The notes: a model not told the origin generated them from the sequence alone. Numbered from the stretch's first letter, positions 1 through 9,168 are shown. The stretch: 64,000 bases of DNA from an uncultured Colwellia sp. (GCA_913063325.1 CAJXYE010000012.1:1-64000), one strand, 5' to 3'. Made by a program: numbers and translations.

Positions 1-92
1 ACAATAGAATAACTATTCTCTTCAATCAATGCCTTGCCTAAAGGCGTTTATAATTCCAGCTGAATCCTGCATATTCAGGTGGAGCGGGTATA
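1..92 (+). repeat. Truncated copy A of the ~265-bp TIR repeat family
   Basis: This is the right-hand end of the dispersed intergenic element found eight more times in this window; its left part lies before the window start. It carries the conserved half (TCAATCAATGCCTTGCC, then AATTCCAGCTGAATCCTGCA) and ends in the terminal repeat GTGGAGCGGGTATA. The same end, reverse-complemented, begins copy G at 53088. No gene lies in it. Confidence 0.85.
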
Positions 93-122
93 GGCTACAT
101 TAATGCGCTAGTGTAAATGACC

Positions 123-1328
123 TTACCCAGGTCGACCATCTTTTCTTGCCTTGATTAGCATAGGACCGTAACCAACAATAAAGATAACAAAAGCTAGTAT
201 CCAAAAGCCACCGCTGATATCAATAAATAATAAAGCTTTATCAGGCACAGCCCAAGGACCGAAAGTACGTACAAGTGCCGCTAAGTTTATTAATACATAG
301 GCAATAGTCATCGATTTTGGCGGGGTTAGCGGGCGTCCAGTATGGCCTAAAGAAACACGCGAAACCATAGCTAAAATCAAACCTCCGATGCCGCCAATAG
401 TCAGTAAATGCCATACATGATTACTCGGTACTTCGGGTATTAAATAACTTGCACCAAGGACAAATAAACCAAAGCAGATAAACTTCATCGCGCCGTGAAT
501 AGACCATAAAAGAGGAACGTGTAAGGTGATCCAAGGTCGCCATCTTAACCAACGCATTGTTTGAAATACGCTAGCAATGATAAGTAAGGCACCAAAAAAG
601 GTCGCTGAAAAGCCAACGATGGGCTGTAATAATAAACTGAACATAGCGATGGCTATACTGCCATTGGCAGCTTTATCTAACCAAGGAAGTGGTGTTGCTT
701 TTGGCGTTTTTGTGCCATTAGCTGTAAACATCGGAGCTACACGGCCAGCCATTACCGACATCAAAAAAGTTACCAGCATAACGCCAGCATAACCAGAATA
801 TACGCTATTGAACGTTGCAGGGTAGTGTATTGCTAAGTGCATTTCTAAGTTAGCGATAGTGAACAAGGCTAACAGTGGTACAAAGAACAAATTGCCGTAT
901 TGCTTTATAGCAATAAGAGGCTTAGCTAAAACATAGGCGACCGTTGGAAGAAAAACTAGATCAATTAGACTGGCAATTGTTGAACCGAGTAATTCGGGTA
1001 TTACTAGAAAAACTCGACCCGCTAACCAGAGCAAAAATAAAGCAAGTAGTGTTGTGCCTTGAGCACCTCTAGCGCCGGTCCAGTTTTGTACTGCCGTTAA
1101 TAAAAAGCCCGCAATAATGGCGCCGCCAAAACCAAAAATCATTTCATGGATATGCCACCAATAACCACCACCTAGTGGAGATAAGCTAATTGTTCCCTTA
1201 TACATTAATAGCCAAAGTGTAATGGCAAAAACGCTAAATATTGCACCACTAAGGAAAAATGGGCGAAAGCCTAAGCGCAATAATGGTGGGATTTTTTGTT
1301 CTGTTGCTAAGTCGGTAATTTGCATCAT
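123..1328 (-). CDS. nnrS: NnrS family membrane protein
   Basis: A 401-residue polytopic membrane protein of the NnrS family, heme- and copper-containing inner-membrane proteins linked to nitric oxide stress and denitrification. The N-terminus has the family pattern: GFRPFFLSG at residues 20-28, WHIHEMIFGFGGAIIAGFLLTAVQ at about 58-81 with the two conserved histidines, then NWTGARG. About twelve hydrophobic segments follow, with a further HVWHLLTIGGIGG stretch near 305 and SLGHTGR near 328. Two adjacent ATG codons start it; either could be used. No nitrite or nitric oxide reductase gene is near, so a role in general NO tolerance is inference. Transcription runs towards repeat copy A. Confidence 0.9.
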   Translation of the reverse strand: MMQITDLATEQKIPPLLRLGFRPFFLSGAIFSVFAITLWLLMYKGTISLSPLGGGYWWHIHEMIFGFGGAIIAGFLLTAVQNWTGARGAQGTTLLALFLLWLAGRVFLVIPELLGSTIASLIDLVFLPTVAYVLAKPLIAIKQYGNLFFVPLLALFTIANLEMHLAIHYPATFNSVYSGYAGVMLVTFLMSVMAGRVAPMFTANGTKTPKATPLPWLDKAANGSIAIAMFSLLLQPIVGFSATFFGALLIIASVFQTMRWLRWRPWITLHVPLLWSIHGAMKFICFGLFVLGASYLIPEVPSNHVWHLLTIGGIGGLILAMVSRVSLGHTGRPLTPPKSMTIAYVLINLAALVRTFGPWAVPDKALLFIDISGGFWILAFVIFIVGYGPMLIKARKDGRPG

Positions 1329-1455
1329 TTGTGTGCCTTGTATACATCTAAGGTGATTACGACAATATTGTTAGGAGCGATCCTTATAGGCGATTGTAAT
1401 GAATAGTGACTAGTGATGCCCGAAGTAGATCAATAAATAGTGAGTAATCTGTAGA

Positions 1456-1721
1456 TATACCCAAGTAACTTGAGGATACTCGTTTCAGGATTCCTGAGCT
1501 AATCATGTTCAAGACGTCTACTTTTATTAATGATTATTCCCTTAAAAAGTGAAGCAACGAAGTACATGGTTAGCTCAGACATCCCCGAAGGCCTGGTTTA
1601 AAAACGATTTATACCGCGTTATTGATTTCGACAATGGACGACCATTATCTTCAATCAAAGCCTTGCCTAAATACGCTTTTAATTCCAGCTGAATCCGGCA
1701 TCTTCATGTTGCTTGGGTATA
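1456..1721 (+). repeat. Copy B of the ~265-bp TIR repeat family
   Basis: A 266-bp element filling most of the gap between nnrS and the thioredoxin gene. It starts TATACCCAAGTAACTTGAGG and ends in the inverse, CATGTTGCTTGGGTATA. It carries the shared half (GCGTTATTGATTTCGACAA, then TCAATCAAAGCCTTGCC and TTAATTCCAGCTG) and the subfamily I left half (TTTCAGGATTCCTGAGC). It has no open reading frame of note. The rest of the 1329-1784 gap presumably holds the nnrS promoter, but I see no clear boxes. Confidence 0.88.
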
Positions 1722-1784
1722 GAAGGTAAAAACACAAAGCATTGGACTTCAACTATGGAAAGCTGAGTCCAGTACCGAAGAGTA

Positions 1785-2114
1785 TTATTGCTGAACGAAT
1801 TTGTTAACTTGGCTAACAGAAGCTGCTCCGACTTGTGTTGCTACCCGTTCTCCATTGTTCATTAATAGCAATGTTGGAATACCTCTAATACCCAATTTAG
1901 CCATTAGTTCCTGGCTGTTATCTGAATTAATTTTGATCACTTTGATATCGGTATGTTCTTGTGCTATTTGCTCTACTACTTGCGCTAGCATTTTACATGG
2001 CGCGCACCATGGTGCATAAAAATCGATTAAGACCTTTCCTTTAGTTTGCTCTACTTCTTTTGAAAAATCTTCAGCTAAAATCTCTTCAACTTTTAATAAC
2101 ATTTCTGTGCTCAT
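1785..2114 (-). CDS. Thioredoxin
   Basis: A 109-residue single-domain thioredoxin, a cytoplasmic disulfide reductase. The active site is WCAPC inside DFYAPWCAPCKML, with alanine in place of the usual glycine; the conserved cis-proline is in GIRGIPTLLLM. The full thioredoxin fold length is present, with a short N-terminal extension. I chose the ATG at 2114 because GGAG lies six bases upstream; an in-frame ATG twelve bases earlier overlaps that ribosome site. It is divergent from the LysR-type gene at 2264, which suggests but does not prove that the LysR protein regulates it. Confidence 0.9.
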   Translation of the reverse strand: MSTEMLLKVEEILAEDFSKEVEQTKGKVLIDFYAPWCAPCKMLAQVVEQIAQEHTDIKVIKINSDNSQELMAKLGIRGIPTLLLMNNGERVATQVGAASVSQVNKFVQQ

Positions 2115-2263
2115 GATGTACTCCATTATGTAGTATTTGTTTAACTTCTATTAAGTAAGTGCAGTGTACTTAAGTTGCAATTACTTGATTAGATGTGTTT
2201 AATGGAATTCATTGTTCTAAAAATGAAACAGTTAATGGTGCGTCCAACAAATCCGAGGAAAAT

Positions 2264-3175
2264 ATGAAGTTGAGCAATTTAGATGATTTGCACTTATTTG
2301 TTTGCTTAGTGGAAGCTGGCTCGTTTACTTTGGCGGCCAAAGAGTTAGGTATAGCCAAATCAAAATTAAGTCGACGTTTAGTTTCGTTAGAAAAAAAACT
2401 AGGCTGTGAACTGCTGTTGCGCACCACTAGAAAACAGGAACTCACTGAGAGTGGCCGTTTACTTTTTTGTGCTAGTAAAGAGCATATAGACGCGTTAACT
2501 AAAGTAGAAGAAGAGCTTTCTTCGTTATTGAATCAGCCGCAAGGTAAGTTGAATATCTTATTACCCTTAGAGTTTTTTAATCAAATTATCAGTACCCTAA
2601 TTAGCGATTTTTTAAGACGCTATCCTAAAATTAAGTTACATTGTCAGCATTACTCAGGATCGGTTCCTGAATTTGATCCCAAGTTTGACCTTTGTTTTGT
2701 TTTGCACGAACAAACGTTGCCAGCAACAAACTGGATTGCTAAAGAGTTATTAAGCTTTCCACAATCAATTTATTTGTCACCAACTATGTCGTCTAAGACC
2801 GAAAGTAAACTGCTGCAAGAAACAATAATTAAACCAGAACAACTTAGTCAGTATGACTGCATATTGGAAGAAGAGAATCAGCCATGGCATTTTCGTAATG
2901 GCGATAAAATTGAGCAGGTTAACGTTGGTGGTAAAGTGATACTTTCTAGCCCTGAAATGCGTTTACAGGCGGCAGAGCAAGGTCTTGGCCTGTGTAAATT
3001 ACCTGATTATGTTATAAGGAAAAATTTAACAATAAATCAATCACTACAACGTTTGTCGCTCAGTAATGAAAGTGTCGCCCAGCGTTTAAGTGTGCTTTAT
3101 CAAAGCCGTAATCTAGCCAGTAAAACTCGGACATTTTTAGATTACTTTCAAAGTCATGTGGGACAATTGTTGTAA
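2264..3175 (+). CDS. LysR family transcriptional regulator
   Basis: A 303-residue LysR-type regulator. Residues 1-65 form the winged helix-turn-helix (LDDLHLFVCLVEAGSFTLAA, then ELGIAKSKLSRRLVSLEKKLG), followed by the usual linker helix and a periplasmic-binding-protein-like effector domain (about residues 95-295). I chose the ATG at 2264, preceded by GAGGAA, because the HTH begins within a few residues of it as in other family members; the upstream in-frame ATG at 2195 would add 23 unrelated residues. The class (CrgA/AaeR-like single-domain effector type) is recognisable, but the inducer is not. It is divergent from the thioredoxin gene, its most likely target by position. Confidence 0.9.
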   Translation: MKLSNLDDLHLFVCLVEAGSFTLAAKELGIAKSKLSRRLVSLEKKLGCELLLRTTRKQELTESGRLLFCASKEHIDALTKVEEELSSLLNQPQGKLNILLPLEFFNQIISTLISDFLRRYPKIKLHCQHYSGSVPEFDPKFDLCFVLHEQTLPATNWIAKELLSFPQSIYLSPTMSSKTESKLLQETIIKPEQLSQYDCILEEENQPWHFRNGDKIEQVNVGGKVILSSPEMRLQAAEQGLGLCKLPDYVIRKNLTINQSLQRLSLSNESVAQRLSVLYQSRNLASKTRTFLDYFQSHVGQLL

Positions 3176-3249
3176 ACCAGAGCTGAATATCAGACATGCA
3201 GTTTTGCCATAGACATTAACGATTGTTATGATATGGCATCTTTTTATTA

Positions 3250-3942
3250 ATGAATAAATCATTGAATTTTATGTCAACAACACCACTTGAACGAATTACA
3301 GTAGAACCTAACAGTACAGCAACGTCTTGCGTTATTTGGTTACATGGTCTGGGAGACTCAGGTGCTGGTTTTGCGTCTATCGTGCCGGTATTATCTTTAC
3401 CAGAAAACCATGGTATACGCTTTATTTTCCCCCATGCACCAGAGCAAGCGGTAACGATTAACCAAGGTTATGTTATGCGCTCTTGGTATGACATTAAAAG
3501 TATGGATTTACATAATCGTGCCGACATGAACGGTGTATTAGCCTCTGAAAGTCTTGTACAAGCCTTGATTCAAGAGCAAATTGATTCAGGAATTGCAGCC
3601 AAAAATATTGTTTTAGCTGGATTTAGTCAAGGCGGTGTATTGAGTTTATTTACGGGATTACGCTTTGAACAAAGCTTAGCGGGCATCTTGGCATTATCTT
3701 GCTATTTACCAACCGCAGATAAATTACCAGAGCAATGTCACAGTGCTAATGCCGCGACACCTATTTTACAAAACCATGGTGAGCGAGATGAAGTTGTACC
3801 TATCAGTGCAGGAAAAATGGCAAATACATTACTAACAGCAGCTAACTATAACGTTACTTGGCAGAGTTACCCAATGGAGCATTCCGTATTACCAGAGCAA
3901 CTCGCTGATATCTCAGCCTGGTTACAAGCTAGATTACTGTAA
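3250..3942 (+). CDS. Carboxylesterase/phospholipase family alpha/beta hydrolase
   Basis: A 230-residue cytoplasmic alpha/beta hydrolase of the carboxylesterase / acyl-protein thioesterase-like family (abhydrolase_2). The oxyanion region WLHGLGDSG is at about 29-37, the nucleophile serine is in GFSQGG (about 119-124), the catalytic aspartate in GERDEVVP and the histidine in MEHSV near 215, so the triad is complete. The length is typical. The start is uncertain: ATG at 3250 or the ATG seven codons later (MSTTPLERI), and neither has a strong ribosome site. Family members hydrolyse short-chain esters; the true substrate is unknown. Confidence 0.88.
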   Translation: MNKSLNFMSTTPLERITVEPNSTATSCVIWLHGLGDSGAGFASIVPVLSLPENHGIRFIFPHAPEQAVTINQGYVMRSWYDIKSMDLHNRADMNGVLASESLVQALIQEQIDSGIAAKNIVLAGFSQGGVLSLFTGLRFEQSLAGILALSCYLPTADKLPEQCHSANAATPILQNHGERDEVVPISAGKMANTLLTAANYNVTWQSYPMEHSVLPEQLADISAWLQARLL

Positions 3943-3979
3943 AGCGGATAAATTAAAGCTAATAAATTAAGGATGATGA

Positions 3980-4888
3980 ATGGATAGTATCAAAGGACAA
4001 AGTAGCATCAACAAGGCTATGAAGGCACCCATAAAAATAGAGCAAACTGCTTTAATATTTAATCGTTACTTTACTGTGGCTAATATACTTAAAGTTATAG
4101 CTTTATTGTTTCTGTGCCTGTTTATCTATAAAAAGTCGAATCAATCTCAACAAGAAGATGATAATAGCTTAACTTACCTTAGCAGCCCTAAAGTCGATGA
4201 TATTTATTTTTTAGACTTTCGTCTGCTTAATGAAAACCTACGACCTAATGAAAAATATCGTCTGGCCAAGGTCGTTGATATTACTGGTGAGATAGTGACC
4301 TTGCTTTATGGCAATGTATTTTATCTTCGTCAACAATCGTTGAAAGATAGCATTCGATACGGACAGTTAAGGTACAAAGAGTATTTTGAATCCAAGCGTT
4401 ATGATTTAAAGCTTTCTCAGCTAAAAAAAATGCATGACTCTAAAGCCATTTATATGATTAAGCGGCCAGAACACAATATGCTTTACGGCAATTACATTAA
4501 TGATCCTGAGCCTAAAAAGGGCTCAGCATTGTATATTCCGGGTAAGCGAGAAAACCTTGCGGGACTAAGCTTTAAAAAATCTAGCTATTTAGAGAACAAC
4601 TTACAGCAGGCTTTTGAGCACTTTAGTCGCTCAGCTCAGTTAGGTTTTGCAAAGGGGCAAGTAAACTTAGCCCAAATGTACTTAAATGGTGAATACATTG
4701 ATAAAGACCTTAGCCAAGCTATGTATTGGTTTAAACAAGCAGCGCTGCAAAGTGATAAATCAGGTGTGCTTAAGTACGTGATTGTTTGTCGACAGGTTAG
4801 CTATTGTCAAGAAGGTGATTTTTACCAAGAGTTAACCTATGCTGGCGTAAACATTAAAGTGAAAAAGCTAGATTTTAAACTTAACTAG
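3980..4888 (+). CDS. Membrane-anchored Sel1-repeat protein of unknown function
   Basis: A 302-residue protein I do not recognise as a named family. A short cytoplasmic N-terminus is followed by one membrane segment at about 36-50 (ILKVIALLFLCLFIY), then a region of about 150 residues without a recognisable domain. Two Sel1-like (TPR-type) units follow near the C-terminus: AFEHFSRSAQLGFAKGQVN and LSQAMYWFKQAALQS, with the typical QMYLNGEYIDKDLSQA linker. Sel1 repeats mediate protein contacts, so a periplasmic scaffold role is possible. The start follows an AAGGA site. A strong terminator lies 51 bases downstream. Confidence 0.7.
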   Translation: MDSIKGQSSINKAMKAPIKIEQTALIFNRYFTVANILKVIALLFLCLFIYKKSNQSQQEDDNSLTYLSSPKVDDIYFLDFRLLNENLRPNEKYRLAKVVDITGEIVTLLYGNVFYLRQQSLKDSIRYGQLRYKEYFESKRYDLKLSQLKKMHDSKAIYMIKRPEHNMLYGNYINDPEPKKGSALYIPGKRENLAGLSFKKSSYLENNLQQAFEHFSRSAQLGFAKGQVNLAQMYLNGEYIDKDLSQAMYWFKQAALQSDKSGVLKYVIVCRQVSYCQEGDFYQELTYAGVNIKVKKLDFKLN

Positions 4889-4939
4889 AAAGTAGTAGAC
4901 GTTTATTCGGTAGCAAAGCCATTATACATATACTCCGAC

Positions 4940-4969
4940 AAGGCCAACTACTTAGGTAGTTGGCCTTTT
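4940..4969 (+). terminator. Intrinsic terminator after the Sel1-repeat gene
   Basis: A perfect 12-bp stem, AAGGCCAACTAC, with loop TTAG and then GTAGTTGGCCTT, followed by a short T run. It ends the 3980-4888 transcript ahead of the peptidase gene. Confidence 0.9.
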
Positions 4970-5093
4970 CTATGTGCTGGAACTTCCAAATAAGCTTAAC
5001 AGCACAGATACTGCGATAGACGGTAGTTACGAATATATCCCCTCTAGTTGATGCTTGTTAAACTAAGGGCAATTACATAAAAGAGAATATTTA

Positions 5094-7274
5094 ATGAAAG
5101 CTCAGTTTATCAAAGCATTTTTAGTTTCTAGTATCTTAATGGGTTGTTCAACAGCAACTACGGATATAGAGCCAACATCTTCTAGTGTCATTTCAGCCGA
5201 TGTACAAACCGTTCAACAATCAAAAGATCTTCTTCTTGCTAAGTGGCAAGGACCATTTGAAGGTGTACCTGCATTTGATCAAGTATCACTTAGTGGTTTA
5301 GTACCTGCGATGGAAGAAGCTATGGCATTGGAGCTAGCTGAAGTTGAGCTTATTGCTAATAACAATGACGCTGCTACTTTTGATAATACTATTGTTGCCA
5401 TGGAAAAAACGGGCGCAGAATTAAATCGACTTTTCTCTTATTACGGCATTTGGCGTTCGAATAAATCGAGTCCAGAATTTAGAGCACTACAAAGTGAAAT
5501 CGGGCCAAAATTGTCAGCTTTTTATTCAAAAATAAATCAGAATGAGAAGTTGTTTGAGCGTATTTCAGCTGTTTATCACAGTGATGAAACTAAGGCGATG
5601 AGCCCTGCAAATCAACGCTTAGTATTATTGACCTACAACGGCTTTGCCCGCAATGGCGCAACGTTAAATGCAGCAGATAAGAAACGTTACGCAGAAATAA
5701 ACTTAACGCTATCTACGCTGCAAACCAAGTTTGGTAATAACATTCTTGCAGATGAAGAAGGTTATGTACTGTATTTAGATAAATCACAATTAGGTGGTTT
5801 ACCAGAGTCAGTTGTTAATGTTGCTGCTGCAGCGGCAGATGAACGTGATCATCAAGGTCAATACGCGATAACCAATACTCGCTCATCAATGGACCCGTTT
5901 TTAACTTACTCAACAGAGCGAGAATTACGTAAGCAGGTTTGGAATACTTACTATAGTCGTGGTGATAATGGCGATCAGTATGATAACAACGCCATCATTG
6001 CAGAAATTCTTCAATTACGTCATGAACGTGTTGCTTTGTTAGGTTATAAAAACTATGCCTCATGGCGCTTAGAAGACCGTATGGCCAAATCCCCTGAAAA
6101 TGCTATTGCCTTGATGGAATCAGTTTGGCCAGCAGCCATCGCTCGTGTTGATGAAGAAGTTGCTGACATGTTAGCCATTGGTAAAAGACAGGATGGAATC
6201 GAAGAAGTACAAGCATGGGATTACCGTTTCTATGCCGAGAAAGTACGTAAAGATAAGTACAACTTAGACTCTGATGAAGTTAAGCAGTATTTACAATTGA
6301 ATAATCTTCGTGAAGCTATGTTCTATGTGGCAGGACGTTTATTTAACTTTGGTTTCAGTGAAGTGACTGATGGCTCTGTGCCGGTATTTCATGAAGATGT
6401 TCGTGTTTGGGAAGTAAAAGATAAAACCTCAGGTGAACATATTGGCTTATGGTATTTAGACCCGTTTGCTCGTAAAGGTAAACGTTCAGGCGCTTGGGCA
6501 ACTACGTATCGTGCTCACACCACTTTTGATGGTAAGAAAAATGTATTGTCGTCAAATAACTCAAACTTCTCTAAAGGTGTCGCAGGGCAACCTACCTTGA
6601 TTTCGTGGTCTGATGCTGAAACGTATTTCCATGAATTTGGCCATGCGTTGCACTTTTTAGCGTCAAAAGTTGAGTACCCAACATTGAACTCAGGTGTACG
6701 TGATTACACTGAATTTCAGTCACAATTATTAGAACGTTGGTTGTCAACAGATGAGGTGATTGATAATTACCTCGTGCATTATAAAACCGGCAAGCCAATG
6801 CCAAAATCACTTGTGGCTAAAATCAAACAAGCAGCAACCTTTAATTCAGGTTTTAAAACTACTGAGTACTTAGCGTCAGCCTTAGTGGATATGAAATTCC
6901 ATACGGTTGATCCTACAGGTATTGACGCTGACAAGTTTGAACGTGAAACCTTAGGTGCACTTAAAATGCCTAAGCAAATTGTGATGCGTCATCGTAGCCC
7001 TCAGTTTGGTCATATTTTTAGTAGTGAAGGTTATGCTTCGAGCTATTATGGTTACATGTGGGCTGAAGTATTAACTTCTGATGCGGCTGAAGCATTTGCA
7101 CAGGCGCCAGGTGGTTTTTACGATAAAGACGTTGCCGATAAGCTGGTAGAGCATTTATTTAGTGTGCGTAATGCTGTTGACCCAACAGAAGCTTACCGTG
7201 CTTTTAGAGGTCGTGATGCGAAAGTTGAAGCACTAATGCGAGATCGTGGTTTTCCAGTGAAAACTAAAAAATAA
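5094..7274 (+). CDS. dcp: M3 family dipeptidyl carboxypeptidase (lipoprotein)
   Basis: A 726-residue zinc metallopeptidase of family M3 (Dcp / oligopeptidase type). It should cleave dipeptides or short peptides from peptide substrates. The N-terminus is a lipoprotein signal with lipobox LMGC, cysteine at residue 18, so the mature enzyme is probably membrane-anchored in the periplasm; the residue after cysteine is serine, which predicts outer-membrane sorting. The catalytic motif HEFGHALH is at about residue 514, with a downstream conserved glutamate region (SGVRDYTEFQSQLLE). The C-terminal substrate lid pattern FSSEGYASSYYGYMWAEVL is intact. Length matches Dcp. It has its own terminator. Confidence 0.93.
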   Translation: MKAQFIKAFLVSSILMGCSTATTDIEPTSSSVISADVQTVQQSKDLLLAKWQGPFEGVPAFDQVSLSGLVPAMEEAMALELAEVELIANNNDAATFDNTIVAMEKTGAELNRLFSYYGIWRSNKSSPEFRALQSEIGPKLSAFYSKINQNEKLFERISAVYHSDETKAMSPANQRLVLLTYNGFARNGATLNAADKKRYAEINLTLSTLQTKFGNNILADEEGYVLYLDKSQLGGLPESVVNVAAAAADERDHQGQYAITNTRSSMDPFLTYSTERELRKQVWNTYYSRGDNGDQYDNNAIIAEILQLRHERVALLGYKNYASWRLEDRMAKSPENAIALMESVWPAAIARVDEEVADMLAIGKRQDGIEEVQAWDYRFYAEKVRKDKYNLDSDEVKQYLQLNNLREAMFYVAGRLFNFGFSEVTDGSVPVFHEDVRVWEVKDKTSGEHIGLWYLDPFARKGKRSGAWATTYRAHTTFDGKKNVLSSNNSNFSKGVAGQPTLISWSDAETYFHEFGHALHFLASKVEYPTLNSGVRDYTEFQSQLLERWLSTDEVIDNYLVHYKTGKPMPKSLVAKIKQAATFNSGFKTTEYLASALVDMKFHTVDPTGIDADKFERETLGALKMPKQIVMRHRSPQFGHIFSSEGYASSYYGYMWAEVLTSDAAEAFAQAPGGFYDKDVADKLVEHLFSVRNAVDPTEAYRAFRGRDAKVEALMRDRGFPVKTKK

Positions 7275-7309
7275 TACTCGAAAATTTAGAGAATAAACTT
7301 TTAACATGA

Positions 7310-7334
7310 AAACTCGCTTCGGCGAGTTTTTTAT
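7310..7334 (+). terminator. Intrinsic terminator after dcp
   Basis: Stem AAAACTCGC, tetraloop TTCG, stem GCGAGTTTT, then a T run. It lies 35 bases after the peptidase stop codon. Confidence 0.9.
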
Positions 7335-7341
7335 TTTTGCT

Positions 7342-7374
7342 GATTAAAGATTAAAGATTAAAGATTAAAGATTA
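7342..7374. repeat. Heptamer tandem repeat (GATTAAA, 4.7 copies)
   Basis: Four perfect copies of GATTAAA plus GATTA, lying directly between the dcp terminator and the 3' end of the DUF2164 gene. A second heptamer array (CTAATTA) sits at a similar convergent gene junction at 14137. Confidence 0.95.
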
Positions 7375-7402
7375 TAGTTGAGTGATGAATGGAATATCAC
7401 AT

Positions 7403-7660
7403 TTAAGTAACTGGTTTTTCAATTTCACTGATGCCTTCATCCACCATATCACTAACATTCGCGAGCTTTTCAGCAATAATCGTTTGTGCATCAAACAAGC
7501 CTCGATTATAAAAGTAAGCACCCACTTCGGTTGAGAAAAAGTCGAGTAAAAATTCCGCATCAAATTGACCAAGGTCTTGGTCGAGCTCTTTAGCAAAATA
7601 ACCTTGAATTTTAATAACGAGTTGTTCTGTTTCTGTGCTTGAAAATTTTATTGTGCTCAT
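7403..7660 (-). CDS. DUF2164 family protein
   Basis: An 85-residue soluble protein matching the DUF2164 pattern, with helical text such as FAKELDQDLGQFDAEFLLDF and GAYFYNRGLFDAQ. The function of the family is not known to me. I chose the ATG at 7660 (MSTIKFSS) because the family begins there. The open frame extends 31 codons further upstream, but that extension reads into repeat copy C (7690-7955) and looks like an artefact of the repeat. The gene is convergent with dcp. Confidence 0.85.
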   Translation of the reverse strand: MSTIKFSSTETEQLVIKIQGYFAKELDQDLGQFDAEFLLDFFSTEVGAYFYNRGLFDAQTIIAEKLANVSDMVDEGISEIEKPVT

Positions 7661-7689
7661 AATACGTCTGCCAAAAGATATGAAGAGAA

Positions 7690-7955
7690 TATACCCAAGC
7701 CACCTCAAAATGTAGGATTCAGCTGGAATTAGAAACGTCTTTAGGTAAGGCATTGATTGATGATAATAGTTATTCTATTGTCGAAATCAATAACGATGTA
7801 TAAAGCGTTTCTAAACCAGCCATTCTGGGACGTCTGATCAAATCACGTTCATCGTTATGTAGTTCATTAAGGGAACAACCATTAATGAAATACATGCCTT
7901 GATCATGAATTGAACAGGCGCCCTGAAACGAGCATTTTGAAGTCGTTTGGGTATA
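7690..7955 (-). repeat. Copy C of the ~265-bp TIR repeat family
   Basis: A 266-bp subfamily I copy in the opposite orientation to copies A and B. It starts TATACCCAAGCCACCTCAAA and ends GTCGTTTGGGTATA. It carries GGCATTGATTGATGATAATA, GTCGAAATCAATAACG and GGGAACAACCATTAATGAA. It lies 30 bases upstream of the DUF2164 start, so it may affect that gene's promoter. The 67-codon reverse frame at 7770-7973 is internal to this repeat and is not a gene. The following 240 bases to 8196 are an AT-rich leader containing an 8-bp dyad, CGTTGATC/GATCAACG (8016-8023 with 8047-8054). Confidence 0.88.
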
Positions 7956-8196
7956 TAAGTGATAATTCCTCATTATACCTAGACAAGCATTGATTGAGTT
8001 AGTCCTTTTTAAAGACGTTGATCATGTTTTTAAATTTGAACAACTAGATCAACGGATATTACCTAGTTGCGTGTTCCCTGTGGGCACTTTGTTGCAAAAG
8101 TGTAAGATAATAAGTTTATCTGTAGACGAAGTGTTTCTTAACTGTCATATTCATTTTGTTTTTCATATGGATATTACTATTAAAGGATTTTACACT

Positions 8197-9135
8197 TTGA
8201 AACTCTCAAAACTCTCAAAACTCTCAGCCATAACAGTTTTACTGCTAAGTAATGGGGCAATAGCCCAAAACTACCAATCTTTTTCAGGACTAAGTTACTC
8301 CAATACAAGTTATTCATTTAACAAGCCGCAAAATAATTTTCATAGTAAAAGTGATACCAATGTACTGTTTTTGTCTAGCCAATACTTTTTTGATGAAAGA
8401 CAGACCTTAGGGCCATTAAAGGAATTTGACTACATCAATACCAGTAGCAATGTTTCTGCCTCAATTAGCCGTCAAAGTACCAAAGCAACATCCAGCGATT
8501 ATTTGAACGCTAGCTCTGATTCCAACTCTAATAGCGCTAGTCTAGGTGGAGAGTGGGTCACTCATAACGTTATTATTGGTGCAAGTTATAGCCACCATCA
8601 ATCAGATGGTAAAATTAATGAATTCTCTTATGATCACAGTAGTAATTATTATACTGCTACCTTAGGGTATTTAGTTTCAGATGATTTTGTCATACGTGCA
8701 AATTACGATGATGGCGGTGATGGCGATGACTCGTTTAGTTATAGTGCCAGTTATAACCTACAACTTGCTGATACAGACTACGTTGGCTTTAGCTATGATG
8801 TAGATGAAGACTTTGATATTCATAATCTTTCTAGTCGGTACTTTTTTGGTTTTGCTGAGCAGAGCTATTTAGTGATTGGAGGTGATTATACCTTTGATAA
8901 TAGCGATAACTTTTTGGCTGATGATTACTGGGGAGTTAATGTGAGTTATTACTATGGTGATAAAACATCTGTATCAGTTACTTATAGTGATAATGATTCC
9001 TATAGTGTCGGTGCGAGTTACTTCATTAACAATAACTACTCAGTACATGCTGGTTATAACGGAATATCGAACGATAAAAACCAAAGAGACTGGGATGCGG
9101 ATAGCTATTACCTAAGCTTTTCTGCTCAATTTTAG
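8197..9135 (+). CDS. Outer-membrane beta-barrel protein (porin-like), TTG start
   Basis: A predicted 312-residue outer-membrane beta-barrel protein with no family I can name. I chose the TTG at 8197: AAAGGA lies nine bases upstream, and the product begins with a textbook signal peptide (KLSKLSKLSAITVLLLSNG, cut after AIAQ). The frame stays open to an ATG at 7990, but that extension is not signal-like. The mature protein alternates polar and aromatic residues in many short strands (for example YYTATLGYLVSDDFVIRANY), is rich in Asp, Ser, Asn and Tyr, and ends YLSFSAQF with the terminal phenylalanine of barrel proteins. The signal peptide contains a 9-bp tandem repeat. Confidence 0.75.
   Translation: MKLSKLSKLSAITVLLLSNGAIAQNYQSFSGLSYSNTSYSFNKPQNNFHSKSDTNVLFLSSQYFFDERQTLGPLKEFDYINTSSNVSASISRQSTKATSSDYLNASSDSNSNSASLGGEWVTHNVIIGASYSHHQSDGKINEFSYDHSSNYYTATLGYLVSDDFVIRANYDDGGDGDDSFSYSASYNLQLADTDYVGFSYDVDEDFDIHNLSSRYFFGFAEQSYLVIGGDYTFDNSDNFLADDYWGVNVSYYYGDKTSVSVTYSDNDSYSVGASYFINNNYSVHAGYNGISNDKNQRDWDADSYYLSFSAQF
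8198..8226. repeat. 9-bp in-frame tandem repeat in the signal peptide (AAACTCTCA x3)
   Basis: Three near-perfect copies of a 9-bp unit encode Lys-Leu-Ser three times in the signal peptide of the barrel protein. Unit gain or loss would keep the frame and change the basic N-region length. Confidence 0.9.
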
Positions 9136-9168
9136 CTAAATTTATTGGTCTATACTTATATCGATAAG

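Noticed and set aside
7342..7374. Possible CRISPR-like array from short repeats
   Set aside because: The units are 7 bp in direct tandem without spacers; no cas gene is seen anywhere.
7661..7753. 31-residue N-terminal extension of the DUF2164 gene
   Set aside because: It enters repeat copy C and is not part of the family; the ATG at 7660 matches the family start.
7770..7973. 67-codon reverse frame
   Set aside because: It lies inside repeat copy C with no ribosome site.
7990..8196. ATG at 7990 as start of the barrel protein
   Set aside because: The added 69 residues are not signal-like; the TTG at 8197 has AAAGGA at correct spacing and starts a clean signal peptide.
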